Source: Microbacterium proteolyticum
GTDB taxonomy: Bacteria > Actinomycetota > Actinomycetes > Actinomycetales > Microbacteriaceae
DNA length: 64,000 bases
Reading direction: 5' to 3'
Assembly: GCF_030818075.1 (NCBI RefSeq)
Contig: NZ_JAUSZZ010000001.1
Location: 2,108,001 to 2,172,000, forward strand
A program made the position numbers and the translations under genes. The notes below the pieces were generated by a model. That model saw only the letters and a program-made list of their open reading frames with translations, was not told the DNA's origin and did no database searches. Of this stretch, positions 33,849-43,671 are shown in pieces. Position 1 is the stretch's first letter. Every line of letters starts with the position of its first letter.

Positions 33849-35440
33849 ATGAATGACAGCGTCATCCTCGGAACCCGTCCCCTCACCCCGCGCGACGTCG
33901 TCGATGTCGCGCGTCACGGCATCCGGATCGAGATCGACGCCGACGCGCTCGCCCGCGTCGCCGACACCCGCGCGCTCATCGACGCCCTGGCCGACGACCC
34001 GCAGCCGCACTACGGAATCTCCACCGGCTTCGGGGCCCTGGCCACCACGTTCATCGCCGAAGAGCGCCGGGCGCAGCTGCAGGCGAGCCTCATCCGCTCG
34101 CACGCGGCGGGCACGGGCGCCGAGGTCGAGCGCGAGGTGGTGCGTGCGCTGATGCTGCTGCGCCTGCAGACCCTCACGACCGGGCGCACGGGCGTGCGTC
34201 CCGTCGTCGTCGAGACCTACGCCGCCCTGCTGAACGCCGGCATCACCCCGATCGTGCGCGAGTACGGCTCCCTCGGCTGCTCAGGCGATCTGGCACCGCT
34301 GTCGCACGTGGCGCTCGCCGTCATGGGCGAGGGAGAGGTGCGCGACGCGTCCGGCGACCTCCGGCCGGCCGCGGAGGCCCTCGCCGCCGCCGGGATCGCA
34401 CCGGTCTCGCTGCGGGAGAAGGAGGGGCTCGCCCTCATCAACGGCACCGACGGCATGCTCGGCATGCTGCTGCTCGCCCTGCACGACCTCGAGACGCTGC
34501 TGGTCACCGCCGACGTCGCCGCCGCGATCTCGATCGAGTCGCAGCTGGGGACGGATGCCGTCTTCGCCGCCGATCTCATGGCACTGCGACCCCAGCTCGG
34601 CCAAGCCGATTCGGCGGCGAATCTCCGCGCATTCCTCGCCGGTTCGCCGATCGTCGCGAGCCACCGCGGTCCCGCGTGCACGCGCGTGCAGGACGCCTAT
34701 TCGCTGCGCTGCGCCCCGCAGGTGCACGGCGCAGCACGCGACACCGTGGCCCACGCCGCCGTCGTCGCCGAGCGCGAGCTGGCATCCGCCGTCGACAACC
34801 CGGTCGTCACGGTCGATGGGCGCGTGGAGTCGAACGGCAACTTCCACGGCGCGCCGGTGGCGTACGTGCTGGACTTCCTCGCGATCGCCGTGGCCGATGT
34901 GGCATCCATGTCGGAGAGGCGGACCGACCGCGCGCTCGACGTGGCGCGCAGCAACGGGCTGCCGCCGTTCCTCGCCGACGAGGTGGGCGTGGACTCGGGC
35001 CTGATGATCGCGCAGTACGCTGCGGCCGGGATCGTGTGTCGGAGCTCAAGCGCCTCGCCGCGCCGGCCTCGGTCGATTCGATCCCGTCGAGCGCCATGCA
35101 GGAGGACCACGTCTCGATGGGCTGGGCCGGGGCCCGCAAGCTCCGCCGTGCGATCGACGGATTCGCCCGGGTGCTCGCGATCGAGGTGATGACCGGATGC
35201 CGTGCCCTCGACCTGCGCGCACCGCTCGCGCCCGCGCGGGCCACGGGCGCGGTGCGCGATCTCGTGCGGACCCGTGTCGTCGGCCCCGGTCCGGACCGCT
35301 TCGTCTCGCCCGACATCGAGGCGGTCACCGACCTCGTCGCCTCGGGGGCCGTCGCCCGGGTCGCCGTGTCCCACGCCGCCGCGGCGGACGCCGCCCCCGG
35401 CCGGACGTCCGTCACCCCGACCGCCACGGTGAGCATCTGA
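33849..35440 (+). pseudogene. hutH: Histidine ammonia-lyase, broken by a frameshift
   Basis: The enzyme would convert histidine to urocanate. Residues 1 to about 396 match well: YGISTGFGALA, GCSGDLAPLSHVAL (the Cys/Ala-Ser-Gly triad that forms the MIO cofactor), LINGTDGMLG, RVQDAYSLRCAPQVHGA, DNPVV, SNGNFHG and SGLMIAQYAAAGIV. At GTGTGT (35034-35039) the frame then shifts: two extra bases move the expected SELKRLAAPASVDSIPSSAMQEDHVSMGW into another frame, which stays open to 35440 and completes a normal-length C-terminus. The coding frame before the shift would otherwise run to a stop at 35189 with an unrelated tail. It may be a real mutation, a slippage switch or a sequencing error. No other hut genes are adjacent. 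Confidence 0.9.
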
Positions 35441-35622
35441 AGGTTCCCTCGGCGACGACCCGCCCTGACGAGGGCACGGCATCCTGGCCCTCCGCGGCAC
35501 GCCAGGCGCCGGGGTGGACGCCCAGGCCTGAGGACGACATCGACCCGAGGCCGCCCGAAGCGCCTGGTCTCTCGCGGCCCCGCCCGCGCTCCGGAGGGCG
35601 AGGGCTCTCCACCGCGCATGCG

Positions 35623-36183
35623 CTAGGGGCAGCCGACGATGAGTGCCTTCGCGAAGCCGCCCGTCTGATAGGCGAACTGGTACATCCACCGGCCGAGGTC
35701 GAGCGAGGTGGGGGCCGCGATGACCGTGACCTGGGGGTCGGCGCAGCGCGCCGCGATGAAGCGCGTGCGGCTGACGTGCGGGGTGAAGGTGATGACGACG
35801 GCGCGCGTCCCCGCGCCGTAGCGCTCGTTGAGGAGCGACATCTCCCCGGCGGTGGTGAAGGGTTCGGGGTGCACACAGCTCACGAAGGCGCGCTGGCAGA
35901 CGCTGAGGTTCGCGGCCGACTGCTCGCCGTCCGTCGGAACGGAGATCAGGATGTCGTCGGCGACACCCGCTCGACGCAGCTGCTCCGCGAGCGCGATGCG
36001 ACCCTCGGTGGGCGGTCCGATCACGTAGATCACGTCCGCGCGCGCCGGTGGCGCGGCGACGGCCGGGAAGACGTACGCCGACACACCGGTGGACACCGCC
36101 GCGACAAGAACGATCAGGACCGCCGCCGCGATCACGACGAGCCGGCGGCGGATCGTTCGCGCGGTCCGGGTGTCAGCGGGCAC
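35623..36183 (-). CDS. DUF218/YdcF-like membrane-anchored protein
   Basis: The 186-residue protein has an N-terminal basic stretch, a membrane helix (about 13-40) and an extracellular domain that opens DVIYVIGPPTEGRIALAEQLRRAGVADDILISVP, the pattern of DUF218/YdcF (SanA, ElyC) proteins linked to envelope sugar metabolism. Five Cys in the outer domain may form disulfides. The GTG start overlaps the acyltransferase gene by 11 bases, so they form an operon. Confidence 0.7.
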   Translation of the reverse strand: MPADTRTARTIRRRLVVIAAAVLIVLVAAVSTGVSAYVFPAVAAPPARADVIYVIGPPTEGRIALAEQLRRAGVADDILISVPTDGEQSAANLSVCQRAFVSCVHPEPFTTAGEMSLLNERYGAGTRAVVITFTPHVSRTRFIAARCADPQVTVIAAPTSLDLGRWMYQFAYQTGGFAKALIVGCP

Positions 36184-37225
36184 GCCCGGCCCCGAGGCGG
36201 TCGGCCTCGAGGCGCCGGTGCGCGAAGCGTTGGAGCGGCGCGGGCAGGGTGAAGATGCCCGAGACGGGGCCGACGGCGCGGTGGATCAGCAGCGCCACCG
36301 TGACGACCATGGCCGTCAAGAGGACGGCGGCCAGCCACCCCGGCACCAGCTCGACCGGGAGCAGGGCGACCGAGAGGGCGAGCAGCAGCGAGTTCAGGAC
36401 GTAGATGGGGAGGGTGCGTGAGCCGAGCGCACCGACAGCGCGTCGGGCAGCCGACGAGCGCGCCAGCATGACGGCGATCGACACCCCGAACGCCGCCCCG
36501 ACCACGCACAGGGCGACCCGGAAGACGCCCTGGAGCGGCAGGGAGGGGAGGGCGATCGTGCCCGCGGCGAGGACGACGCCCGTCGCCAGCAGCCACCAGA
36601 CGGTGACACGACGCGCGTATGCCTCGACCAGCTGCCGGCAGAGCACGCCCGTCATGAACAGGGCGAAGTAGGTCCCGACCGAGCGCCAGGTGTACGAAGA
36701 GCTCACGGTGACGATACCGGTGGCGAACAGCGACGCGATCGCGAACGCGATGACGAGCTGGGCGACGCGGGGGAGACGGCGCAGAGCCCACGCGGCTGCG
36801 GTGTAGAGGATCAGCGCGTAGAGGAACCACAAGCCCGACCAGGGCAGGTACAGCGCCGTTGCGAGATTGCCGACCGGCGAGGTCAGCGGGTCGAAGGGGC
36901 GGGGGACGAAAAGGAACCACGCCCACCAGATGACGCACCACAGCGCGTACAGGTAGACCAGCAGAGCCAGCCGTTTCCAGAAGAGTGAGGAGAAGCTCAG
37001 CCGCGCGATGGCCGAGGAGGCGAGAAGCCCGGAGACGAGGAAGAACAGCGGCATCCGGAACGTCGACAGCGCGGTCGTCAGCTGAACGAGCGGGCCGACC
37101 TGCCAGCCGGTCGCGTCGAGGAACTGGATGGAATGGTGGAAGACGACGAGAGTGATCGCGATACCGCGGGCGACGTCGATCCACGCGATCCTCTGCGCGG
37201 GCGCGCGAGTCGTTTCGGCAGTCAT
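36173..37225 (-). CDS. Membrane acyltransferase family 3 (OafA/NodX-type)
   Basis: The 350-residue protein has about ten membrane helices. The start has IAWIDVARGIAITLVVFHHSIQF, with the catalytic His after the first helix. FRMPLFFLVSGLL and the LWFLYALILY segment are family hallmarks. It would O-acylate a surface sugar or lipid. The ATG at 37225 follows GGGGGTAACAGTC. It lies upstream of, and overlaps, the DUF218 gene. The 230 bases before it are A+T-richer than the surroundings and may hold the promoter. Confidence 0.85.
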   Translation of the reverse strand: MTAETTRAPAQRIAWIDVARGIAITLVVFHHSIQFLDATGWQVGPLVQLTTALSTFRMPLFFLVSGLLASSAIARLSFSSLFWKRLALLVYLYALWCVIWWAWFLFVPRPFDPLTSPVGNLATALYLPWSGLWFLYALILYTAAAWALRRLPRVAQLVIAFAIASLFATGIVTVSSSYTWRSVGTYFALFMTGVLCRQLVEAYARRVTVWWLLATGVVLAAGTIALPSLPLQGVFRVALCVVGAAFGVSIAVMLARSSAARRAVGALGSRTLPIYVLNSLLLALSVALLPVELVPGWLAAVLLTAMVVTVALLIHRAVGPVSGIFTLPAPLQRFAHRRLEADRLGAGRAR

Positions 37226-37461
37226 GACTGTTACCCCCAAGTGTGCCGGATGCGCCCTGCGCGTTTCCGGCTTCATCGACGATCTTGCTCGGGGCGTCAC
37301 ACAGTTCTATCAGGCGAATATGTGCGCGAAAGGTGAAAGAGATGTCGGTGGGATGACGAAACGCAGGTTCGACCGGCTCGAATGAGTCATTTGGAAAACG
37401 CGAGATGACCGGTGGACGGCATTCTCGACGGCGCGAGGAATGCTGCGGTCATCGACGGACC

Positions 37462-37926
37462 TCAGGGGGTGTACAGATCGAACTCGTCGGGCGGGACGCT
37501 GCCCACGTCGTCCCAGGTGCCGTCATGCCAGGTGAAGACCGCGACCGCGCAGGTCACCATGCGTTCGTCACGCTCGGCGAGTCGCGATACGAGGGCACTC
37601 ATGCCGGGGTCGTGCGCGACGATCATCACCTCGTCGGCGCCGCTCGTGCGGGCCGCGTCGAGTAACGTCTCGGGCGCGGCGAGGTAGAGCTCCGGGCGCG
37701 TGCTGACGTCGACGTCGAAGGCATCCGCGAACACCTCCGCGGTCTGCGTCGCGCGCAAGGCGGTGCTCGACAGAAGCACAGCGGGGCGCACGCCCGCTCG
37801 GAGGATCGTTCGCGCCATGGCGGGCGCGTCGCGCCGCCCCCGTCCCTCGAGCGGGCGGTCGTGGTCGTCGACTCCGTCGGTGGCCCAGTCCGACTTCGCA
37901 TGGCGGGCCAGGACGAGTTGGATCAT
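37462..37926 (-). CDS. SixA-like phosphohistidine phosphatase
   Basis: The 154-residue histidine-phosphatase fold has the catalytic motif LVLARHAKSDW, then RPLEGRGRRDAP, SSTALRATQTAEV and a second catalytic His in MIVAHDPGMSAL, matching SixA. Targets in actinobacteria are not established. ATG 37926 overlaps the stop of the small frame at 37923. Confidence 0.85.
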   Translation of the reverse strand: MIQLVLARHAKSDWATDGVDDHDRPLEGRGRRDAPAMARTILRAGVRPAVLLSSTALRATQTAEVFADAFDVDVSTRPELYLAAPETLLDAARTSGADEVMIVAHDPGMSALVSRLAERDERMVTCAVAVFTWHDGTWDDVGSVPPDEFDLYTP

Positions 37927-38156
37927 GATGGCTCCGCCGGTCCCGTGGGGAGCTGCGGCACGCGTACGGCGGCGAGGCGCTTGGTGCCGGCGTCGGTGGG
38001 TCCCGCCGGGGTGGGAGTCCTCCCGGCGCAGGTCGGTGAGAGCGACGAGCGCCCCCTACCGGCTCGACGCCGCGCGGCATCCGCTGTCGCGCCGTCGACG
38101 GACGTCGGCCGGTCGCCGGCGCGCGGCAGGCCCTGGCGGGTGGACGGGGCGGTCAT
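37923..38156 (-). CDS. Small basic hypothetical protein in an overlapping operon
   Basis: A 77-codon frame is joined by ATGA overlaps both to the gene before it (stop 38153) and to the SixA gene after it (start 37926). The product is rich in Thr, Arg, Pro, Ala and Gly with no hydrophobic core, so it is either disordered or not a real protein. The double overlap is the only strong argument for it. Confidence 0.35.
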   Translation of the reverse strand: MTAPSTRQGLPRAGDRPTSVDGATADAARRRAGRGRSSLSPTCAGRTPTPAGPTDAGTKRLAAVRVPQLPTGPAEPS

Positions 38157-38524
38157 GCGCTCACGTAGACCCAGGCCGTGAGTCCGCTCGCGAGGGTGAC
38201 GGAGGCGCGGCGCAAACCCGCCAGCAGATACTCATCGGCGGCCTCGAGTTCCTCGGGGCTCAGGGGCAGAACCACACCGAAGACCCGGTCGTGCGCGTCG
38301 CCGGTGTGGCGGAGGACACGGTGGCGGTCGGTGTGCGAGCTCGGGTTGCTCCGTCCGTCGATGCCGTCGACGTCGTCGAGACGGAACCCGGGGAGCGTGT
38401 CGTCGCGACCGGCGATGAGCCGGCCGAAGGTGTCGAGCTGCACGTCGGAGGCCTGCAGGCTGCCATAGGTGAAGAGACGTTCCACGGTCTCGGGACGGTC
38501 GCTCACCTGGCTCACAGTACTCAC
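38153..38524 (-). CDS. Gamma-glutamylcyclotransferase/AIG2-like protein
   Basis: The 123-residue protein has the GGCT/AIG2 signature LFTYGSLQASDVQLDTFGR at the start and an acidic EELEAADEYL segment holding the expected Glu. It may act on gamma-glutamyl peptides. The GTG at 38524 is annotated; another GTG at 38515 with GAGGGGG upstream is equally likely. Confidence 0.8.
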   Translation of the reverse strand: MSTVSQVSDRPETVERLFTYGSLQASDVQLDTFGRLIAGRDDTLPGFRLDDVDGIDGRSNPSSHTDRHRVLRHTGDAHDRVFGVVLPLSPEELEAADEYLLAGLRRASVTLASGLTAWVYVSA

Positions 38525-38581
38525 CCCCTCATGGCGTGCGACAGTGCGACATCACGTCATGCGTTTTCCGGCCGGAGCGCA

Positions 38582-39856
38582 TCACGAGCCCCAAATGAGG
38601 TGCGCGATGGTGAAGATCACCACGCCGGCGAGGGCGCCCACGATCGTTCCGTTCAGGCGGATGTACTGCAGGTCGCGCCCGACCATGAGTTCGATCTTCT
38701 CGGTCGTCTCCTCGGCATCCCATCGCTCGACGGTGTCGGTGATGATCGAGGCGATGTCGTGCCGGTACCGGCCCACCACGAACACGGCCGCGTCGGTCAC
38801 CCACCCGTCGACGCGCTTCTGCAGCGCCTCATCGCGCTGCAGCCGCACACCGACCTCGGCCAGGGCGGCGGACGCGCGGCGGCGCAGTCCGCTCTCGGGG
38901 TCGGACAGCGAGCGCAGCAGGCCCGTCTTCGCGGTGTTCCAGGCATCGGCGGCGAGGTGGCGCACTCGCGGGCTGTCGAACACCGCCGCCTTCGCCTCTT
39001 CGAGACGCACCATGGTGGCGGGGTCGTGCTGGAGGTTGTCGGCGAGGCGGTTCAGGTAGCCGTCGATCGCGCCTCGGGCCTGATGACGCGGATCCGCGCG
39101 CACCGCGTCGACGAACTGCACAGCCTCGCGGTAGACGGTGTCGTCGACCAGGCGGGCGGCGACGCCCGGCACCCACGCGGGAAGGCGTCGCGACACCAGC
39201 CCCTGGAACGTGTCGCGGTTGTTCTGCAGCCACATGGCGATGTTGTCGAGCGCGAGGTCGACGGCGCCATGGTGGGCCCCGGAGCCGACCACGCGCTCCA
39301 GCCACCCGCCGATCGACGGCCCCCAGTCGGGCGACAGCAGGTGCTCACGAGCGAGGTCTTCGATCAGGCCCTGTACGTCGTCGTCGTCGAGCGCGGTGAG
39401 GATGCTCGTCGCGAGGGTGGCGGCCTCGGCGGCGATGCGGTCGGCGTGCGCCGGATCGGCGAGCCAGGCACCGGCCCGTGCCGACAACGGCGTCGACTCG
39501 AGCTTGGCGCGCACCACGTCGCCCTCGAGGAAGTTCGTCTCGACGAACTCGCCCAGCTGGCGCCCGATCTCGTCTTTGCGTCGCGGAATGATGGCCGTGT
39601 GGGGGATGGGCAGCCCGAGCGGGTGCCGGAACAGCGCCGTCACCGCGAACCAGTCGGCGAGGGCACCCACCATGCCGCCCTCCGCGGCCGCACGGACGTA
39701 TTGCAGCCACTCGACCTCGCGCTGCAGCGAGAACGAGATCGCGAAGACGATGGCCATGCCCAGCAGCGCGCCGAGCGCCACGCCCTTCATCACCCGCAGG
39801 GCGCGACGGCGGTCCTGATCGGCCGGGCTGAGGGCCGCCGTCGGCGTGCGGGCCAT
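38582..39856 (-). CDS. DUF445 membrane protein (YjiN-like)
   Basis: The 424-residue protein starts with a membrane helix (24-44), then the DUF445 hallmark AAAEGGMVGALADWFAVTALFRHPLGLPIPHTAIIPRRKDEIGR, a long helical middle and a C-terminal membrane helix (about 402-421). Both ends are in the membrane and the helical bundle between. Function is unknown in bacteria. The start shares one base with the upstream stop (TGATG). Confidence 0.85.
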   Translation of the reverse strand: MARTPTAALSPADQDRRRALRVMKGVALGALLGMAIVFAISFSLQREVEWLQYVRAAAEGGMVGALADWFAVTALFRHPLGLPIPHTAIIPRRKDEIGRQLGEFVETNFLEGDVVRAKLESTPLSARAGAWLADPAHADRIAAEAATLATSILTALDDDDVQGLIEDLAREHLLSPDWGPSIGGWLERVVGSGAHHGAVDLALDNIAMWLQNNRDTFQGLVSRRLPAWVPGVAARLVDDTVYREAVQFVDAVRADPRHQARGAIDGYLNRLADNLQHDPATMVRLEEAKAAVFDSPRVRHLAADAWNTAKTGLLRSLSDPESGLRRRASAALAEVGVRLQRDEALQKRVDGWVTDAAVFVVGRYRHDIASIITDTVERWDAEETTEKIELMVGRDLQYIRLNGTIVGALAGVVIFTIAHLIWGS

Positions 39857-41016
39857 CAGGCGGTCACCGGCCCGAGCCAGGCGGAGGCGGCGGTGGCGTG
39901 GGCGGATTCGGGGTCGGAGGGGTGGAACATGCCGGCCAGCACGTCGCGGTACAGGCGGCTGAGTTCGGTGTGCGAGAAGTACGACGCACCCCCGCCGACG
40001 AGGATCGCGTCGTCGACCACGTCTTTCGCCATGGTCACCGCGCGGTGTTTCACGCCCGACAGCAGCGAGAACCAGCGAGCCCCGTGATCGGCGACCTCGT
40101 CGACGTCTCTCGCGAGCGCCGCCAGCTGCGGGGGAAGGGCCTCGTAGGCGAGGGCCATGTCGGCCACCCGCCAGCGGATGTCGGGGTCGTTGGCGTAGGT
40201 CGTGCCCGTCTTCTTCGACCGGCGCGAGGCCGCCGCGTCGACGGCGAGATCGAGGGCGCGGCGCGCGATGCCGGTGTAGACCGACGCCAGCAGGATCTCG
40301 AAGACGGCGAAGATGCCGAACACGAGAGGGTCGGGCTGGGGCCCCGGATCGATGCGTCGGACGACTCGCTCGGCGGGGGCGTGCGCCCCGCGCAGCTCGG
40401 TCGTGCGGCTCTGCGTGCCGCGCATGCCGAGGGTGTCCCAGTCGTCGCGCGCGACGATCGCGTCACTGCGTTCGAGGAAGGCGAACACCATCTTCGGCGC
40501 GTCGGGTGAGGTGGTGTCGAGCCCGTGCACCCCGAGATGCGCCCACACGGGCGAGAGCGAGGTGAAGATCTTCGTGCCGGTGAACGAGTAACCGCCTCGG
40601 CCGTCGGGTTCGGCGACGGTGTCGCTGCCGAACAGCACGAGGTCGTTTCCCGCCTCGCTGATCCCGAAAGCGAACACCTCTCCGGCCGCGGCGCCCTCCT
40701 CGACGAAGGCGAGGTCGTCGATGCCGCGGTCGCGCAGCACTTTCGCCACGCCCGTCCACACCAGGTGCATGTTGACGGCGAGCGCCGTGGCGGGAGCCGC
40801 ACCCGCGAGACGCTGCTGGAGCAGCGAGGCCTCGGCGAGGCCCAGTCCCGCGCCGCCGGCCGCCTCCGGAACGAGGATGCCGAGATACCCGGCCGCACGC
40901 AGGTCGTCCAGGTCGTCGGACGGGAAGGTGTTCTCGCGGTCGTGCACCTCCGCCCGCTCGCGGATCCGCGTGAGAAGATCGTCGGGCAGGTAGCGAGCCG
41001 GATCGAACGAGGTCAT
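39856..41016 (-). CDS. Acyl-CoA dehydrogenase family protein
   Basis: The 386 residues show the plan of acyl-CoA dehydrogenases: helical N-terminus (FPSDDLDDLRAAGYLGILVPEAAGGAGLGLAEASLL), beta domain (FGISEAGNDLVLFGS, YSFTGTKIFTSLSP) and helical C-terminus (GIARRALDLAVDAA). The usual catalytic Glu is not obvious, so it may be a dibenzothiophene/flavin-type monooxygenase relative instead. ATG 41016 or 41025 could be the start; both lie in an ATGGATGCCATG context. It is in an operon with DUF445. Confidence 0.82.
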   Translation of the reverse strand: MTSFDPARYLPDDLLTRIRERAEVHDRENTFPSDDLDDLRAAGYLGILVPEAAGGAGLGLAEASLLQQRLAGAAPATALAVNMHLVWTGVAKVLRDRGIDDLAFVEEGAAAGEVFAFGISEAGNDLVLFGSDTVAEPDGRGGYSFTGTKIFTSLSPVWAHLGVHGLDTTSPDAPKMVFAFLERSDAIVARDDWDTLGMRGTQSRTTELRGAHAPAERVVRRIDPGPQPDPLVFGIFAVFEILLASVYTGIARRALDLAVDAAASRRSKKTGTTYANDPDIRWRVADMALAYEALPPQLAALARDVDEVADHGARWFSLLSGVKHRAVTMAKDVVDDAILVGGGASYFSHTELSRLYRDVLAGMFHPSDPESAHATAASAWLGPVTA

Positions 41017-41227
41017 GGCATCCATTCTGCTCGGGACGGCCGACATCGCGCCCGGGGGGTGACAGCGAGCGCGGCGACGGTCACCCCCGTCGGGCGGTTC
41101 ACCGCAGGGCGGAAGAGCCCCACGTCAGGCGCGGGAGGGTCACGGGTGCAGGCATGGCATCCATTCTTCCGTCCACGACCGTCGTGCGACGGACCGTGAC
41201 CGCCGGATGCCCGCCAGAATGGATGCC

Positions 41228-41632
41228 ATGATCTCGACCGAGATGGCCCTGGCGCTGCGAGAGGCGGGACTGGTGTGGCACCCGCGCTCGGGCGACCGCT
41301 TCCAGTTGGACGAGCCGGAGTTCGAGGCGGACGTCTTCACGGTGAGCGACATGACGGTCGAGCCGCGCGATTATCCGACCGGACGCATCCTGGCGTTCAA
41401 CGGCACGACGGAGTGGGCGCTCGACTCGGTCGCCACCGAGGACGCGCTCTGGCTGCCGTCCGAGTCGCAGCTGCGTGAACTGCTGCGGGCGACGTTCCGG
41501 TCGCTGCGTCGACTGTCGGACACCTACGAGGTCGAGATCTCGATCGGCGGGTCGACGCTCGTGTTCGACCATCCGGCCCCGGCCGACGCGTACGCGCTCG
41601 CCGTGCTCGAGCTCCTGCGTCGCACGCACTGA
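41228..41632 (+). CDS. Conserved actinobacterial hypothetical protein (CpaE-annotated family)
   Basis: Of about 134 residues, it starts MISTEMALALREAGLVWHP and continues GDRFQLDEPEFEADVFTVSDMTVE, a pattern I know from a short conserved protein of Microbacteriaceae sometimes labelled pilus assembly CpaE, without real CpaE domains. Trp-rich, soluble, no known motif. ATG 41228 is chosen; ATG 41207 and 41219 are in frame upstream. It is divergent from the acyl-CoA dehydrogenase gene. Confidence 0.65.
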   Translation: MISTEMALALREAGLVWHPRSGDRFQLDEPEFEADVFTVSDMTVEPRDYPTGRILAFNGTTEWALDSVATEDALWLPSESQLRELLRATFRSLRRLSDTYEVEISIGGSTLVFDHPAPADAYALAVLELLRRTH

Positions 41633-41674
41633 CGTCACCTCCGCGGCGTGCGGTTGCCGCCGCGGCATCCGGGA

Positions 41675-42880
41675 TCAGGTGACGGTCTCGACGGGCTCCG
41701 TGTCGGGGATGGGGCTGGCGTCGCGATGCCGGAGGTCGGGAAAGCCGCGGACGAAGACGACCGAGACGATGAAGCCGACGACCGCGAAGCCGGCGGCTGC
41801 CACGTAGGCGCCGGTGGGGCCGACGCCGTCGACGAGGAACCCGGCGACGGCCGATCCCGCGGCCGCGCCGATGAGCTGGCCGGTGCCGATCCATCCGTAC
41901 GCTTCGGCGGTCTCGCTGAAGCGCACGCTCGCCGAGGTCATCGCGAACATGACGGCGAGGGCGGGCGCGATGCCGGCGCCCGCGACGAGGAGCGTTGCAC
42001 CCAGCCACCAGGCGTTCAGCGACACGATGGTGAGCGACAGACCGAGCGCGACGATGGCGAAACGCCGGGCCATGGCCCACGGGCCGATGGGGATGTGACC
42101 GAAGGACAGACCGCCCGCGAGGCTCCCGATCGCGAAGACCGCGAGGATGAGACCGGCCTCGAGACCACCGTGATCGAAGGTCGCCACCACTCCCGCCTCG
42201 ACGGCGGCGCAGGCGCCGATGAGGAGGAACCCGGTGGCCGTGGCGAGGATGACGGGCGGCTTGGTGAGCACTCGCCCCAGGGCCCGGCGACTGCGCGGGA
42301 TGCGGACGCGCCCCACCTCGGGGCTGAGGATGAACCACGCGCCCCCGCCGAGCAGGATGAGCACGACGAGCAGCAGCCCGGGGACGGTGCCGACCTGCGT
42401 GGCGACGAGGGTGATGACCACGGGGGCGAGGACCCAGATGATCTCCTGCAGCGAGGCGTCGAGCGAGTACAGCGGCGTGAGCTGCTTGGACGGGACCATC
42501 TTGGGATAGATCGTGCGCACGGCCGACTGGATCGGCGGGGTCGACAGGCCGGCGACGAGGCCGAGCGCCATATACGCGGGCACGGGCATGACGACGAGGG
42601 CGAGGGTCGTGATCGCGGCCGCGCACACCAGGAGCGTGACCGTGAGTACGCGACGCATGCCCCAGATGCCCATCCAGCGACTGGTGACGGGACCGGCGAG
42701 TGCCTGGCCGATGCTCGTCGCCGCCAGCACGAGGCCCGCCGAACCGTAGGAACCCGTGACGTGCTCAATGTGCAGCAGCACCGCCAGACTCGTCATGCCA
42801 TTGGGGAAACGAGCCGTCAGCTGTGCGGCGATGATGCGCCCCACGCCGGGGGTTCGAAGGAGTACGCGGTAGCCGGCCAC
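41675..42880 (-). CDS. Major facilitator superfamily transporter
   Basis: The 401-residue protein has 12 predicted helices. The first loop reads [15 protein letters not shown], as in MFS drug or sugar efflux proteins, with a central cytoplasmic loop near 190-205 ([14 protein letters not shown]). The substrate is not deducible. GTG start at 42880. Confidence 0.85.
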   Translation of the reverse strand: MAGYRVLLRTPGVGRIIAAQLTARFPNGMTSLAVLLHIEHVTGSYGSAGLVLAATSIGQALAGPVTSRWMGIWGMRRVLTVTLLVCAAAITTLALVVMPVPAYMALGLVAGLSTPPIQSAVRTIYPKMVPSKQLTPLYSLDASLQEIIWVLAPVVITLVATQVGTVPGLLLVVLILLGGGAWFILSPEVGRVRIPRSRRALGRVLTKPPVILATATGFLLIGACAAVEAGVVATFDHGGLEAGLILAVFAIGSLAGGLSFGHIPIGPWAMARRFAIVALGLSLTIVSLNAWWLGATLLVAGAGIAPALAVMFAMTSASVRFSETAEAYGWIGTGQLIGAAAGSAVAGFLVDGVGPTGAYVAAAGFAVVGFIVSVVFVRGFPDLRHRDASPIPDTEPVETVT

Positions 42881-43409
42881 CGGACAACGCTATCGCCCAC
42901 CTCCGACACCCGCCCGGCCCCTGTCCGCCGTCCTGCGCGGTGCGTCCGCCCGCGTTGCGCGTGCCGAGGTCGTCGATCGTGGGGAGGCGACGTCGGTGTG
43001 CGGGGAGATCGCCGGCGACGTTCCATGCGGCGGGGAGAATCGCCGCGACGGTGGCGTCGGCGCTCCAATGCCGGTCCCCACGCGACACGCCGCGACACGC
43101 CGGTCGACGAAATCGCCGCCCTGTGCGATGTCGGAACCCCCGTCTACCGTCCGAACTGTGGACAACGACCGACGGATGCCGCGACAACCGCGGAATCCTG
43201 CCTGTTAACACCACGCCGGAAGGGGGTCGATCTGTGGATGAAAACGTGGACAACCTGTGTTGTACATGGGGAGAGACGGTGGAAAATCACACCGATGTAA
43301 CTACTACCCCTTGTGGTGCCTTCCGATGTCCGCACCCATATGTAGTATTGAGGTCCCGGCGAGCCCTGCCCGCTCGGACGACGAATTCCCAGGGGAGAGA
43401 GAGAACGAC
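42881..43409. promoter_or_regulatory. nrd upstream region with two NrdR-box-like sequences
   Basis: There is no gene in this 529-base gap; G+C falls sharply from 43180. ACTACTACCCCTTGTGGT (43300-43317) and CCATATGTAGTATTG (43336-43350) resemble NrdR boxes (pattern acaCwAtATaTwGtgt), with centres about 33 bases apart as in tandem NrdR sites. TAGTAT at 43343-43348 could be the -10 box of the nrdHIEF promoter. Another GTTGTACATGG (43259-43269) lies upstream. The assignment is by pattern only. Confidence 0.5.
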
Positions 43410-43643
43410 ATGGCGATCACGGTCTACACCAAGCCGTCCTGCGTCCAGTGCACCGCGACCTACCGCGCACTCGACTCGAAGGGCATCGAGTACAACGTGC
43501 TCGACCTGTCCGAAGACCCGTCGGCCCTCGAGCAGGTCAAGTCGCTCGGGTACCTGCAGGCACCCGTCGTCATCACCGACGAGGACCACTGGTCGGGCTT
43601 CCGTCCCGACAAGATCGACGAGCTCGCGTCGCGTCTCGCCTGA
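43410..43643 (+). CDS. nrdH: NrdH glutaredoxin-like redoxin
   Basis: The 77-residue thioredoxin-fold electron donor for class Ib ribonucleotide reductase has the active-site motif CVQC at residues 11-14 and the NrdH-type [12 protein letters not shown] tail. GGGGAGAGAG lies before the ATG. First gene of nrdHIEF. Confidence 0.96.
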   Translation: MAITVYTKPSCVQCTATYRALDSKGIEYNVLDLSEDPSALEQVKSLGYLQAPVVITDEDHWSGFRPDKIDELASRLA

Positions 43644-43671
43644 CCCCGCGACAGGCTCTCAGACCCCTGTC

